A stretch of DNA of 64,000 nucleotides from Paenibacillus swuensis (GCF_001644605.1 NZ_CP011388.1:3500501-3564500), one strand, 5' to 3'. Positions 1 to 8,845 are shown, counted from the first letter of the stretch. Translations and numbers: made by a program. The notes: generated from the sequence alone by a model not told the origin.

Positions 1-1341
1 GGCAATGGGTTTCATGGCCGAACCAGGCTGACGTTTCATCTGTGTCGCATAATTCATGTTCTCCAGGTCGTAATCACGGCCTTCAATCATGCTTAAGATG
101 GCACCGTCATTATTATTAAGCATAATGGCGGCAATCTGTTCAACTCCCTTGGTTTCGGAGTCAGGAGAGAAATTATCGGGATTTCTGGCAATGTCCCGCA
201 TTCCTTTATACAGCGTTTTATCTATGGTTGTGTATACCTTATAACCGCCCCGAAGCAAATGGGCTCGTGCGTCTTCAAGCTCATCCCTGTATTCCGGCAA
301 ACTTAATTCAGGTAACGTCAGATTAGGATTCTGTACAAGCATTAATTGCTTCGCTGCTTGCCGCTCCGCTTCAAACATCAAATATGGGTAAGCCGCGTAA
401 GCCTTCTGCGCGGATGGTGCGATGGATGCCTTAAGATTAAAGGCTAGCGCTTCTTGATATTCGGTCTCTGTGATCTTTCCGTCTTTGCGCATTTCGCTTA
501 GAACAAGCTCCATTCGTTTAACGGCTCTGTCATAACCTTCAGCGTCGAATTCTCCTTTGCCTGTGAAGGCGGAATAAGCGCTGGGCAGTTGAGGAAGACC
601 AACCAGATAGGCGCTTTGCGCCAGATGAAGCTTGCTCAGATCATCAACGTTAAAAATACCTTTGGCGGCTGCTTTAATTCCATACAAGTTGTATCCGCTC
701 GACCCGTTCCCGAAAGGAACTTTGTTGAGATAAGCAACTAGAATATCTTGCTTGCCCATAAACCGTTCCATCCGAAGGGATAGGAGAATCTCTTTCAGCT
801 TCCTGTCTTCGGTCTTGTCCAGACTTAAAAACACCCTGCGTGCCAATTGTTGTGTCAACGTGCTGCCGCCGGTCTGTTCGGCTTCATTAAGCAGCTTCTG
901 CTTTACCGCACGAGTGGTACCTTTAACGCTAATTCCGGGGTGCAAGAAAAAATCCTTATCTTCAATTGAAGTTAACGCATCAATTAAGCGGGGAGGAATG
1001 TCCTTCCATTGGACAAGTCGCCGATCTTCCTCCGTGGTTAATTGACCTACAACCGTATCGTCATTGAAGTAAACAAAGCCTGTGATTGCATTTTCCTGCA
1101 TCTTCGCCATCATTTCTTGTTTACTACGCACAGGATCGTCTTTAACGATGGCCGAAACATAGCCGTAGGCTGCTCCGCCCGCAGCCAAGACGCCGAGCAA
1201 GCCGAGGATGAATAACCACTTCATTGTGAGCAGCATCATAAGCCCCGTTGTGCGCCATCGGCTTCTTTTCTTTGGCGGATCGGATGCTTCGTTGCGGGTT
1301 TCGCTATCTTGGTGTGAACTGGACTCATTCGTAGGTAACAT
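1..1341 (-). CDS. class A penicillin-binding protein (PBP1 type), partial: N-terminal 447 codons
   Basis: Bifunctional peptidoglycan glycosyltransferase/transpeptidase, read on the minus strand from ATG at 1341 and running off the left edge. Seen: a cytoplasmic tail with PPKKRSRWR, one membrane anchor at about residues 41-64, then the GT51 domain with IEDKDFF (catalytic Glu about 127) and TGGSTLTQQLAR (about 157-168). The last visible residues hold GSAMKP, the SxxK motif of the transpeptidase (Ser about 441), so the acylating serine is just inside the window and the rest of that domain is missing. The protein acts outside the membrane, polymerising and crosslinking lipid II. It is transcribed divergently from tyrS. 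The family is certain; the exact PBP1 paralogue is not. Confidence 0.93.
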   Translation of the reverse strand, partial: MLPTNESSSHQDSETRNEASDPPKKRSRWRTTGLMMLLTMKWLFILGLLGVLAAGGAAYGYVSAIVKDDPVRSKQEMMAKMQENAITGFVYFNDDTVVGQLTTEEDRRLVQWKDIPPRLIDALTSIEDKDFFLHPGISVKGTTRAVKQKLLNEAEQTGGSTLTQQLARRVFLSLDKTEDRKLKEILLSLRMERFMGKQDILVAYLNKVPFGNGSSGYNLYGIKAAAKGIFNVDDLSKLHLAQSAYLVGLPQLPSAYSAFTGKGEFDAEGYDRAVKRMELVLSEMRKDGKITETEYQEALAFNLKASIAPSAQKAYAAYPYLMFEAERQAAKQLMLVQNPNLTLPELSLPEYRDELEDARAHLLRGGYKVYTTIDKTLYKGMRDIARNPDNFSPDSETKGVEQIAAIMLNNNDGAILSMIEGRDYDLENMNYATQMKRQPGSAMKPIA

Positions 1342-1489
1342 GGTCTATGGAATCCCCCTCTGTATCAGAAATAGTATATCATAAAGGAAAAAAGTAGCAT
1401 AGAATCACAATCCTTCCTGATGCTGCATTGGTTGACTTGCAGGTTCAAACTATGTTATTTTTAACAAAACTAAACATCAGACTAAAGCT

Positions 1490-1770
1490 GTGATGGACTG
1501 CAGTAGAACAGTTAACCTCGTTGAAGAGAGCCGGTGGTGGGTGTGAACCGGTACAGGCACTGATTTGAATTACCGTCCGGAGCTGATGGGAGGAACAATG
1601 CTTTCATGTCTTTTTTAGTGGACATAGGCAGTCAGTAGTCCCAATCCGGAATTTTCCGTTAACAATAATGAAGCGGAGGCGAGCCTTAGGGCAGCCTCAA
1701 TTAGGGTGGTACCGCGAGCAGAAGCCTTCTCGTCCCTTTGATGGGATGAAAGGTTTTTTTGTTTTTTTTT
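1490..1770 (+). ncRNA. tyrosine T-box riboswitch leader of tyrS
   Basis: The T-box core AGGGTGGTACCGCG is at 1703-1716. It is followed by a CCTTT/AAAGG-type terminator hairpin and two T runs (1754-1760 and 1762-1770). About 130 bases upstream, in the expected stem I position, the sequence GAATTACCG holds a TAC triplet (1571-1573), a Tyr codon and the likely specifier. Known family behaviour: uncharged tRNA-Tyr pairs with specifier and T-box and favours antitermination. The TAC assignment is inferred from position and from the downstream tyrosyl-tRNA synthetase gene. Confidence 0.93.
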
Positions 1771-1815
1771 GAAATAATATGGATATGTAAATGTACAGGT
1801 AACGGAGGAATGGAT

Positions 1816-3069
1816 ATGAAGTGGGAACAACTTACAGATGAGCAAAAGCAAGAAGTGGAGCGTCAGTTGAGTATCATTCGGCGAGGTGTTGTGGAGATTG
1901 TACCTGAAGATGATCTCAAAACCAACGTCATGAAAGCCGTGGTGACAGGGGAGCCGATGAAAATTAAACTAGGTTTGGACCCGTCAGCTCCTGATATTCA
2001 TGTCGGACATACGGTTGTGCTTCATAAGCTTCGCCAATTTCAAGAGCTTGGTCATCAAATTCAACTAATTATCGGCGATTTTACAGGGAGAATCGGTGAC
2101 CCGACTGGAAAGTCCGAAACTCGCAAACAGCTTACCGAAGAAGATGTCATGCGTAATGCCGAAACTTATAAGAAACAGATTTTCAAAATTTTGGATCCGG
2201 AATTGACAAAAGTTTATTATAACTCGGAATGGCTCAGCCCGTTGAATTTTGCCGATGTGGTGGGGTTGAGCGCAAAGGTCACAGTCGCCCGGATGATGGA
2301 ACGCGATGACTTTACGAAGCGGTTTACAACCGGGCAGCCCATTTCCATTCACGAATTCTTCTACCCGTTAATGCAAGGTTATGATTCCGTCGCGTTGAAG
2401 AGCGATGTGGAGTTAGGCGGTACGGATCAAAAGTTTAATTTACTGATGGGTCGTACGCTGCAAAAGGAATATGGGGTAGATCCGCAGGCCGCGATTACGC
2501 TGCCTCTGCTTGAGGGTTTGGACGGCGTGAATAAAATGAGCAAAAGTTTGGGTAATTACATCGGTATAGATGAAGAACCGAATCAAATTTACGGGAAATC
2601 GATGTCCATTCCGGACGAGTTAATGTTGAAGTACTACGAACTCGCGACCGATATTTCGAATGATGAGCTGCTTGCTCTTCGGGAGGGGATGGCGAAGGGC
2701 ACGGCGCATCCAAGGGATCTCAAGATGAGGTTGGCTTATACCTTCGTTCGGATGTATCAGGGGCAAGAGGCAGCGGAACAGGCTGAGCTGCATTTCAAAA
2801 CAGTGTTCCAGCAAAGAGCGTTACCTCAGGATATCGAAGCAGTGGAGCTGTCTTCCAAAGAACTTGAGGAAGGAAGCATAAAACTGGTCAAGTTGCTTGT
2901 TACCTTAGGACTCCAAGCGTCAAACGGAGAAGCAAAGCGCAGTATTACTCAAGGCGCTGTAAAGATTAACGAAGAGAAGAAGGACGATCCTAATGCGGAT
3001 ATCCTGCCCGCCGAAGGAGATGTCATTCAAGTAGGCAAGCGTAAATTTGTAAAAGTAAAGCTTGTGTAG
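1816..3069 (+). CDS. tyrS: tyrosyl-tRNA synthetase (TyrZ-like class)
   Basis: Charges tRNA-Tyr in the cytoplasm. The start is ATG 1816, 7 nt after GGAGG (1804-1808), giving 417 residues. An in-frame TTG at 1759 would lie in the leader terminator T tract and is rejected. Class I signatures: HVGH at residues 62-65 (HIGH motif) and KMSKS at 240-244. Bacillus TyrS has KFGKT at the second site, so this is the KMSKS/TyrZ-type enzyme. The C-terminal 65-70 residues are an S4-like RNA-binding domain. Expression is under the T-box leader directly upstream, and a strong hairpin follows the gene. In B. subtilis the TyrZ type is the secondary enzyme; whether another copy exists here cannot be told from the window. 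Confidence 0.96.
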   Translation: MKWEQLTDEQKQEVERQLSIIRRGVVEIVPEDDLKTNVMKAVVTGEPMKIKLGLDPSAPDIHVGHTVVLHKLRQFQELGHQIQLIIGDFTGRIGDPTGKSETRKQLTEEDVMRNAETYKKQIFKILDPELTKVYYNSEWLSPLNFADVVGLSAKVTVARMMERDDFTKRFTTGQPISIHEFFYPLMQGYDSVALKSDVELGGTDQKFNLLMGRTLQKEYGVDPQAAITLPLLEGLDGVNKMSKSLGNYIGIDEEPNQIYGKSMSIPDELMLKYYELATDISNDELLALREGMAKGTAHPRDLKMRLAYTFVRMYQGQEAAEQAELHFKTVFQQRALPQDIEAVELSSKELEEGSIKLVKLLVTLGLQASNGEAKRSITQGAVKINEEKKDDPNADILPAEGDVIQVGKRKFVKVKLV

Positions 3070-3098
3070 TATAACCTTATTCACGTATAACCTTCACT

Positions 3099-3135
3099 AA
3101 AGAGCCCTTACAAACCCGTGTTTGTGAGGGCTCTT
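3099..3135 (+). terminator. tyrS terminator
   Basis: The inverted repeat AAGAGCCCTTACAAAC / GTTTGTGAGGGCTCTT has a 4-nt loop and lies 30 nt after the tyrS stop codon. The T tract is short, but the stem is long and perfect. Confidence 0.8.
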
Positions 3136-3160
3136 GTATGTTGCGCAATACAAATAAATA

Positions 3161-3189
3161 AAGCCTTCCGGAGAAATCCGGAAGGCTTT
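3161..3189. terminator. bidirectional terminator between tyrS and rpsD
   Basis: Inverted repeat AAGCCTTCCGGA / TCCGGAAGGCTT immediately past the rpsD stop. On the minus strand it is followed by a T-rich stretch (complement of the AAATAAATAAA run), so it mainly serves rpsD. Confidence 0.82.
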
Positions 3190-3202
3190 ATCGAAGTTAA
3201 GA

Positions 3203-3802
3203 TTAACGGCTGTAGAACTCGACGATTTGTTTCTCGTCAATTTCTTGCGGAAGTTCAGCGCGTTCTGGCAAACGAACGTATTTACCTTCAACTGCAGCTT
3301 CATTAAACTCAAGGTAGTTCGGAAGGAAGTTACGGTTAGCAATGGCTTCTTTAACAGAAGAAAGACCTTTGCTTCTTTCGCGAAGGGAAATCATGTCGCC
3401 TGTGGAAACCAGGTAAGAAGCGATATCCACTTTCTTGCCGTTAACCAGGATGTGACCGTGGGAAACCAGTTGACGAGCACCCGCGCGGGAGTTCGCGAAA
3501 CCAAGACGGTAAACCAGGTTGTCCAGGCGGCTTTCCAGCATGATCATGAAGTTCTCGCCGGCGATACCTTGTACTTTTTGAGCTTTCGTGTACAGGTTGC
3601 GGAATTGCTTCTCGTTCAAGCCGTACATGTGACGCAGCTTTTGTTTCTCAGCAAGTTGCAGACCGTAGCCGCTAACTTTCTTGCGTTGTCCAGGACCGTG
3701 TTGGCCCGGAGGGAAAGGACGCTTTAATTCTTTGCCTGTTCCGCTAAGGGAGATGCCGAGGCGACGGCTTAATTTAAATTTAGGACCTGTATAACGTGAC
3801 AT
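3203..3802 (-). CDS. rpsD: 30S ribosomal protein S4
   Basis: Primary 16S rRNA-binding protein that nucleates 30S body assembly; 199 residues, the normal length. It opens [21 protein letters not shown] as S4 proteins do. It is basic throughout and carries the S4 RNA-binding domain at about residues 92-155 ([20 protein letters not shown], then [11 protein letters not shown]). There is no N-terminal zinc CxxC cluster, so it is the Cys-minus form. It stands alone, as in B. subtilis, where S4 represses its own mRNA; a hairpin-rich 5' region fits that (see leader). Confidence 0.97.
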   Translation of the reverse strand: MSRYTGPKFKLSRRLGISLSGTGKELKRPFPPGQHGPGQRKKVSGYGLQLAEKQKLRHMYGLNEKQFRNLYTKAQKVQGIAGENFMIMLESRLDNLVYRLGFANSRAGARQLVSHGHILVNGKKVDIASYLVSTGDMISLRERSKGLSSVKEAIANRNFLPNYLEFNEAAVEGKYVRLPERAELPQEIDEKQIVEFYSR

Positions 3803-3860
3803 GTATAGTTGACTCCTTCATCAATGTGTTGTTTTTGATAAATATGGGTTCCCCGTGCCA

Positions 3861-3932
3861 AGCTTTGTTTGCGCCGCCGATAGGCAGGTCCTGACAAGCA
3901 TGTTCAGCCGCAGTCTTGTCAGCAACAAAGAT
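3861..3932 (-). promoter_or_regulatory. structured 5' leader of rpsD, candidate S4 autoregulatory site
   Basis: Read on the minus strand, the leader holds a nested structure: an outer 7-bp stem CTTTGTT / AACAAAG (plus-strand pieces 3863-3869 and 3924-3930) enclosing a perfect 8-bp hairpin CTGACAAG / CTTGTCAG (3891-3898 and 3915-3922). It lies 60-130 nt before the rpsD start. S4 autogenous control through an mRNA structure is established in Bacillus. That this structure is the S4 target is inference. Confidence 0.6.
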
Positions 3933-4225
3933 TGTGAGGGTAACACATCAGGCGCCCGATACTCTCAACTACAAATTTTATAAGAAAACAAGGTGCTATG
4001 TCAAGTTTTAAGCCTAATCTTTTTTATATAAATGATGGGAACCGCCCTAAGACCTAAGACATGATCTTAAAGTACTATATTTTTTTCGTGAATAAGGATA
4101 AAAATAGTGCATGTCCCTATGAAAAATAGTATGATAGGAGTATATAGTAATTATTGGATGTTATTCGCGAGTTGCCGTTTCGATTACCGTTTTTCATACA
4201 TATTGAACGGATATAAGGGGTTTAT
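3933..4225. other. intergenic region between rpsD leader and the GGDEF gene
   Basis: AT-rich spacer between two divergent genes. It must contain both promoters, but I could not pick a convincing -35/-10 pair for either. The GGDEF gene has an AAGGGG ribosome-binding site at about 4215-4220. No ORF or further clear hairpin is visible. Confidence 0.5.
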
Positions 4226-6244
4226 ATGACTGGAAATCTCCGTGATACGCAGTTTGGTCCGCAACAATATACTAACGAATCCATAAGTAACCAGCGAAGT
4301 CTTGGACGGGATGCGGAGGTTGGAGTTTCCGCTGTATCGGATCATTCTTCAGAGCAAGCCGATCCGCTTTCGCGTGTCGAGGCGCTGAAGGGTGCTTTTT
4401 GGTCATGGACGGACAAGTTTGCTGTTTCGCATTCAGGAGATCAGATTTGGTTTATAACGAATCTCGAAGGTGAAATTCTGTCGGGCAGGTTATTTGGGCA
4501 GGGGTTGTTAACGGAACAATTGAATCCTTTGATTGCACAGGGGTTCTCGTGGAGTACACTAGGCAGATCTGCGGTTACGGATTGTTTAAAGACATACAGA
4601 ACTGCTTCGTTAAATCCGAATGAGCACAGCTCTGACTTGTTGAAGGAATGTGACTCGTTAGCTGTACCTATCTTTAATGAAGACGGTACGCCTGACATTT
4701 TGCTCGGTTGGGTTGGGTTCACTACAGATCAATCAGGGCGTTTAAAGGAATTGACTCAAGCTGCTGCAGGAATCAGCATTACTGCGGATTTACAAACGGA
4801 GCTCGCCAGAAATCGCATATTGCTTAGAGATAAAGAACGACTAGAGCGGGAAGCTGGGCTTCAAGGGCGACTTCTGCAGATATCCAGGAAGATGCATACC
4901 AAGATTGATGTTGACGCCGTGCTGTCGGAATTAATCCTTACAATAGAGAAAGTCTACAATGCTTATATCGATATATTTTTGTCTCAGGATAATGAAAGTC
5001 ATAACAGTCGCGTGAAACCATTGGTGTTTAATACGGAAATGGATATTTGTACCCGTGCATTCATGGAAGGCCAATTAATACACGAAGCCGGCATAGATAA
5101 CCCTTCTCAAGAAATTGTGGCCGCTCCATTAATAGGTAAACAAGGTATATATGGCGTACTACAGCTGCAAGCTTCTCCTGTCCGGTTTGAACGAAGTGAT
5201 CTTGAATTTATTTCTTCGCTTGCAACAACCGCGGGAAATGCGTTTGAGAACGCCAGACTATATGAGCAATCCAACTTGCTGATCAGCGAGCTGCGACTAA
5301 TTAATGAAATCACAAAGCGCCTGAATCAAAGTCTTAAACTGAACGATATTTTTGATTTCGCTACGAAGGAATTAATAGAGATTTTCGCTGCGGAATACTG
5401 CTGTATACTGCAGTTGGACAAAGAGTCGGATCAATTAATCGTACAGGCAAGCAATTTGCCTTCCATTACGAACACTTTTTTTTCAAGAGATTATGGTTAT
5501 TCCGGTGCAATCTTCGCGACACAGGAGCCTGTTATCGTATCTGATTATTACAATTTGCCCGAACAGATTACCTCGCATTTAATGAAGTCAACTTCTTCCC
5601 GTTCATTGATCGGTTCACCAATCATTGTTAACTCGGAAGTAATCGGCACCATTTTGGTTACTCACAGACTGCCGAACTTTTTCTCTTACGAGAATTACAA
5701 GCTGCTTCAAGTGCTTTCCGGTCATATCGGGTTAGCTATGACGAACGCTTCACTTCATGCTGAAGTACGCCGGCGCGTCATTACGGACAGCCTGACAGGT
5801 TTGTATGTCCGACACTATCTGGATGAACAAGTGAACCTGCAACAGAAACAGGACTTTTGCGGCTCATTAATTCTGGTGGATATTGATTTCTTCAAACGGG
5901 TGAATGATACTTTCGGCCATCAGGTCGGAGACGAGATTCTAATTCAGGTCAGCAGCATTATCAAGTCCAGTATTCGTGAAAGCGATATTGCGGCAAGGTG
6001 GGGCGGGGAGGAATTGGCGGTGTATTTGCCGCAAGTGAATATTGAGCAGACGATTCGAATTGCGGAGCGGATCAGATCCAGAGTAGCCAAAGAAACGAAT
6101 CCCCGGGTGACGGTCTCTTGCGGAATTTCAGAGTGGAGCTGGGAAGACGAGAAGATCAGTGTGGAAACCCTTTTCTACAAAGCGGATATGGCTCTTTATG
6201 AGGCTAAGCATCATGGCAAGAATCAATTAAGAATCCGTAAATAG
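4226..6244 (+). CDS. GAF-GAF-GGDEF diguanylate cyclase
   Basis: Predicted cyclic-di-GMP synthase, 672 residues, no membrane segment. Order: a variable N-terminal sensor-like region (about 50-165), coiled linker (about 190-212), GAF1 (about 214-345), GAF2 (about 365-510), GGDEF domain (515-672). The active-site loop reads GGEEL (593-597), an accepted variant. Upstream are DIDFFKRVND (552-561) and FGHQVGDE, the GTP/Mg-binding part. RESD at 584-587 sits five residues before GGEEL, the RxxD product-inhibition site. Both landmarks suggest an active, feedback-inhibited cyclase. It is monocistronic, ending in a strong terminator. The ligands of the GAF domains are not predictable here. Confidence 0.92.
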   Translation: MTGNLRDTQFGPQQYTNESISNQRSLGRDAEVGVSAVSDHSSEQADPLSRVEALKGAFWSWTDKFAVSHSGDQIWFITNLEGEILSGRLFGQGLLTEQLNPLIAQGFSWSTLGRSAVTDCLKTYRTASLNPNEHSSDLLKECDSLAVPIFNEDGTPDILLGWVGFTTDQSGRLKELTQAAAGISITADLQTELARNRILLRDKERLEREAGLQGRLLQISRKMHTKIDVDAVLSELILTIEKVYNAYIDIFLSQDNESHNSRVKPLVFNTEMDICTRAFMEGQLIHEAGIDNPSQEIVAAPLIGKQGIYGVLQLQASPVRFERSDLEFISSLATTAGNAFENARLYEQSNLLISELRLINEITKRLNQSLKLNDIFDFATKELIEIFAAEYCCILQLDKESDQLIVQASNLPSITNTFFSRDYGYSGAIFATQEPVIVSDYYNLPEQITSHLMKSTSSRSLIGSPIIVNSEVIGTILVTHRLPNFFSYENYKLLQVLSGHIGLAMTNASLHAEVRRRVITDSLTGLYVRHYLDEQVNLQQKQDFCGSLILVDIDFFKRVNDTFGHQVGDEILIQVSSIIKSSIRESDIAARWGGEELAVYLPQVNIEQTIRIAERIRSRVAKETNPRVTVSCGISEWSWEDEKISVETLFYKADMALYEAKHHGKNQLRIRK

Positions 6245-6248
6245 GAGA

Positions 6249-6281
6249 AACCACTTGTCCATCATGGATAAGTGGTTTTTT
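6249..6281 (+). terminator. terminator after the GGDEF gene
   Basis: Stem AACCACTTGTCC / GGATAAGTGGTT with an ATCAT loop and a T run, starting 5 nt after the stop codon. Confidence 0.9.
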
Positions 6282-6400
6282 GCGCAAATAATGAACTGTT
6301 CTGCCTTAAGTACGGCGACAGCCGTTTCACCTTGGCGCCCTCGCATGGTATAGAAAACACTCCTTCTTCAAACATTAAGACTGAGAAGGAGCGTGAAGTT

Positions 6401-7249
6401 ATGGGCAGGATACAGCAATTTGCACAAGGGTTAGTTCTTGCGGGTGTTACCGTATTATTAGCTTCATGCGGGAGCGCGAATGAAGACCCGGAGCGATTAT
6501 TAAGCTTGTCTATTTCTGGTTTATCCGGACAGGACAGCTTCACATTTGTGGGGCAATCGACAGTTGAATCCGGGGGGATGGTTATCCAAAGCTCACCGTT
6601 ATACGAAGGGAAGCTGATAAACCATAATCAACTTTATGTGCAGTCAGTAGAAACAGATAACAGTCCAACCTCAGATCAAGGGATGATCACCTTGGGACCT
6701 CAACCTGTACTTTATGCTAAGGATAAGAATAATCGTTGGATTGCTTCAGTAGATGGGAAGAAGACAAACAGATTACCGGCTCAGTGGAATCCTTTGAACA
6801 AATTGGAGCAGCTTTATACTATGAAAAAAGAAGTTCATTCAGGTCAAGGTATTTTTACAAACGGGGTGACGGTGTTAACCATAAGGCCCGATGCTGAGGA
6901 AAATAAAAGACGGATGACACAAGAGCTTACCGAACAATTTCAACAGTATGGGATTGAATCCAGATTTCGGAATGCGAACCAGGCTTCACTATCGCTCAAG
7001 CGGCGTAGACAACTTGAAGCCGAAATTAAAGCTGCATATACAACGGAAGAAATCAGATTGAAAAAAATGCTGCATACGTTGCAAGTGGAGAGCATCTATT
7101 TGCTTGAAATTGATCGACAAACTCACCTTCCGGGTAAACTGCGAATTCGCGATGAATTGACATATATCCAAGACGGGAAATCCAGGTCGGAAACTAACAA
7201 TTCCAGCTACGAATTTAAAGACTATGATAAAGGTTTTCAGGGACTTTAG
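6401..7249 (+). CDS. predicted lipoprotein of unknown function
   Basis: 282 residues from ATG 6401, which follows GAAGGAG (6385-6391) with about 9 nt spacing; a longer in-frame reading upstream begins at the preceding terminator and lacks a ribosome-binding site. The N-terminus is a lipoprotein signal: MGR, hydrophobic stretch QGLVLAGVTVLLASC, lipobox LASC with Cys at about 21. The mature part is hydrophilic, with a charged helical middle (about 165-225) rich in Lys, Arg, Glu and Gln. It reads like a LolA-type or DUF4292-type envelope lipoprotein, but I do not recognise a family. No close operon partner. Confidence 0.7.
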   Translation: MGRIQQFAQGLVLAGVTVLLASCGSANEDPERLLSLSISGLSGQDSFTFVGQSTVESGGMVIQSSPLYEGKLINHNQLYVQSVETDNSPTSDQGMITLGPQPVLYAKDKNNRWIASVDGKKTNRLPAQWNPLNKLEQLYTMKKEVHSGQGIFTNGVTVLTIRPDAEENKRRMTQELTEQFQQYGIESRFRNANQASLSLKRRRQLEAEIKAAYTTEEIRLKKMLHTLQVESIYLLEIDRQTHLPGKLRIRDELTYIQDGKSRSETNNSSYEFKDYDKGFQGL

Positions 7250-7285
7250 ACGGAGATTGGACTCCCGCTTAAAGAGAAGTCATGG

Positions 7286-7314
7286 TACAATAAAAACGTT
7301 AACGAATCGTTAAC
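7286..7314 (+). promoter_or_regulatory. possible -10 element and adjacent 17-bp palindrome upstream of the aminopeptidase gene
   Basis: TACAAT at 7286-7291 is followed by GTTAACGAATCGTTAAC (7298-7314), a perfect palindrome with a 3-nt centre. It can also be read as two TTAAC units exactly 11 bp apart. No good -35 partner was found. The regulator is unknown. Confidence 0.4.
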
Positions 7315-7347
7315 AACCTTGATGTAGTCAGAGGAGGACAATATAGT

Positions 7348-8463
7348 ATGAGAGATCCGAGATTAACGCAATTAGCTAAAAATCTGGTGGGCTATTCCAT
7401 TGATGTGCAACCGGGTGAGAATGTATTAATCGAGATGTACGGAACCGATAAGGAACTTGTCAAATGTTTGGTGGAGGAGGTTTATGCCAAGGGCGGAAAT
7501 CCTTTCGTGGAATGTATCGACCGATCAGTACAGCGGGCTATGCTTATGGGCGCATCCAAAGCATTAATTGAACAGTGGTCGGAACATGATCTTAACCGAA
7601 TGAAGAACATGCAGGGATATATTGGAATACGCGCTTACGATAACGTAAACGATATGTCCGATGTTCCTGAGCCGCAAATGAATATGTATGAATCCCTCTA
7701 TAAGAAACCTGTACATAGTGAACAACGTGTCAAACATACGAAATGGGTGGTGTTGCGTTACCCAAATCATTCTATGGCCCAACTTGCCAATATGAGTACA
7801 GAAGCGTTCGAGGACTTCTACTTCAATGTATGTAATTTGGATTATAGCAAAATGGATCTGGCTCAAGATCCGCTTGCGAATCTGATGAGACGCACGGATA
7901 AAGTTCGTATTGTTTCTCCAGGCACAGATTTAACGTTTTCTATTAAAGACATCGGTGCCGAGAAATGCTCAGGTCAACGCAACATTCCGGATGGGGAAGT
8001 GTTTACCGCGCCGGTTCGCGACTCCGTGAATGGAACGATTGCATATAACTCCCCTTCCGTGTATAACGGCGTTACTTTCGAGAATATCAAATTCCGATTT
8101 GAGAATGGCAAAATTGTGGAAGCGACAAGCAATGATACGAAACGAATAAACGAAATTCTGGATATGGACGAAGGCGCTCGTTATATTGGTGAATTCGCCA
8201 TCGGCTTCAATCCTTTTATCCAAAAACCGATGAATGATATTCTGTTCGACGAAAAAATTGACGGCAGTTTACACTTCACGCCGGGCCAAGCTTACGAAGA
8301 AACGGATAATGGAAACCGCTCCGCTGTGCATTGGGATCTAGTATTAATTCAGCGCCCCGAATATGGCGGCGGTGAAATCTACTTCGACGATGTGCTGATT
8401 CGCAAAGACGGACGATTCGTTATTTCAGAGCTTGAACCGTTGAATCCGGAAAATCTCAAATAA
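7348..8463 (+). CDS. M29 family metalloaminopeptidase (AmpS/aminopeptidase T type)
   Basis: Cytosolic metal-dependent exopeptidase removing N-terminal residues from peptides; 371 residues, normal for family M29. Start ATG 7348 after AGAGGAGGAC. Seen: PGENVLIE near the N-terminus, the GAEKCSGQRNIPDGEVFTAP segment (about 208-227) where M29 enzymes carry a metal-binding Glu, and further conserved acids and His in GSLHFTPGQAYEETD and RSAVHWDLV near the C-terminus. No signal peptide. Monocistronic apart from the HPr-like gene 94 bp downstream. Confidence 0.9.
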   Translation: MRDPRLTQLAKNLVGYSIDVQPGENVLIEMYGTDKELVKCLVEEVYAKGGNPFVECIDRSVQRAMLMGASKALIEQWSEHDLNRMKNMQGYIGIRAYDNVNDMSDVPEPQMNMYESLYKKPVHSEQRVKHTKWVVLRYPNHSMAQLANMSTEAFEDFYFNVCNLDYSKMDLAQDPLANLMRRTDKVRIVSPGTDLTFSIKDIGAEKCSGQRNIPDGEVFTAPVRDSVNGTIAYNSPSVYNGVTFENIKFRFENGKIVEATSNDTKRINEILDMDEGARYIGEFAIGFNPFIQKPMNDILFDEKIDGSLHFTPGQAYEETDNGNRSAVHWDLVLIQRPEYGGGEIYFDDVLIRKDGRFVISELEPLNPENLK

Positions 8464-8557
8464 ACAAGTCAACATGCTCTTGCATAATGATGGGAATTCA
8501 ATGTATCATATACATTGTAATTGGAATGAAACCGAATTCATGAACGGAGGGTTTTCT

Positions 8558-8800
8558 ATGTCTCATAACGCGGCTATCGTGGAACTTTCACAAACAGCAA
8601 GTAAATTTACATCTTCGATTGTATTGCAGTACGAGAACAAGTACATTGACGTGAAAAGCCTTCTTGGCTTGTACACAACCCTGGTCGGCAACCAATCGTA
8701 TGAGTTGCACGTTCATGGTCCAGATGAAGCTGAAGCTCGTCAGGCTATGGCTGATGTTTTTGCCAAACATAATATGAAAGTGACGATCGTAGGCGAATAA
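8558..8800 (+). CDS. HPr-fold (PTS phosphocarrier-like) protein with an altered active site
   Basis: 80 residues from ATG 8558, 8 nt after GGAGG (8545-8549). QTASKF...IDVKSLLGLYTTL aligns without gaps with the helix 1 to Ser46 region of HPr, and the Ser46-equivalent (KSLLGL) is kept. The N-terminal strand before the active-site loop is shorter than in HPr: in this alignment His3 falls on the HPr His15 position, but the rest of the HARPA loop is replaced by HNAAI. It may therefore be a Crh-like regulator or a degenerate phosphocarrier rather than a working PTS HPr. No PTS gene lies nearby. Family likely, role uncertain. Confidence 0.75.
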   Translation: MSHNAAIVELSQTASKFTSSIVLQYENKYIDVKSLLGLYTTLVGNQSYELHVHGPDEAEARQAMADVFAKHNMKVTIVGE

Positions 8801-8820
8801 TTTCTTGCGAACCGTCTATA

Positions 8821-8845
8821 AAGGCCGCCCCCCGGGCGGCCTTTG
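8821..8845 (+). terminator. terminator after the HPr-like gene
   Basis: Stem AAGGCCGCCC / GGGCGGCCTT with a 2-nt spacer and a short T-rich tail, 20 nt after the stop. Confidence 0.85.

Noticed and set aside
1759-1815. In-frame TTG extension of tyrS.
   Set aside because: It begins in the T tract of the T-box terminator and has no ribosome-binding site.
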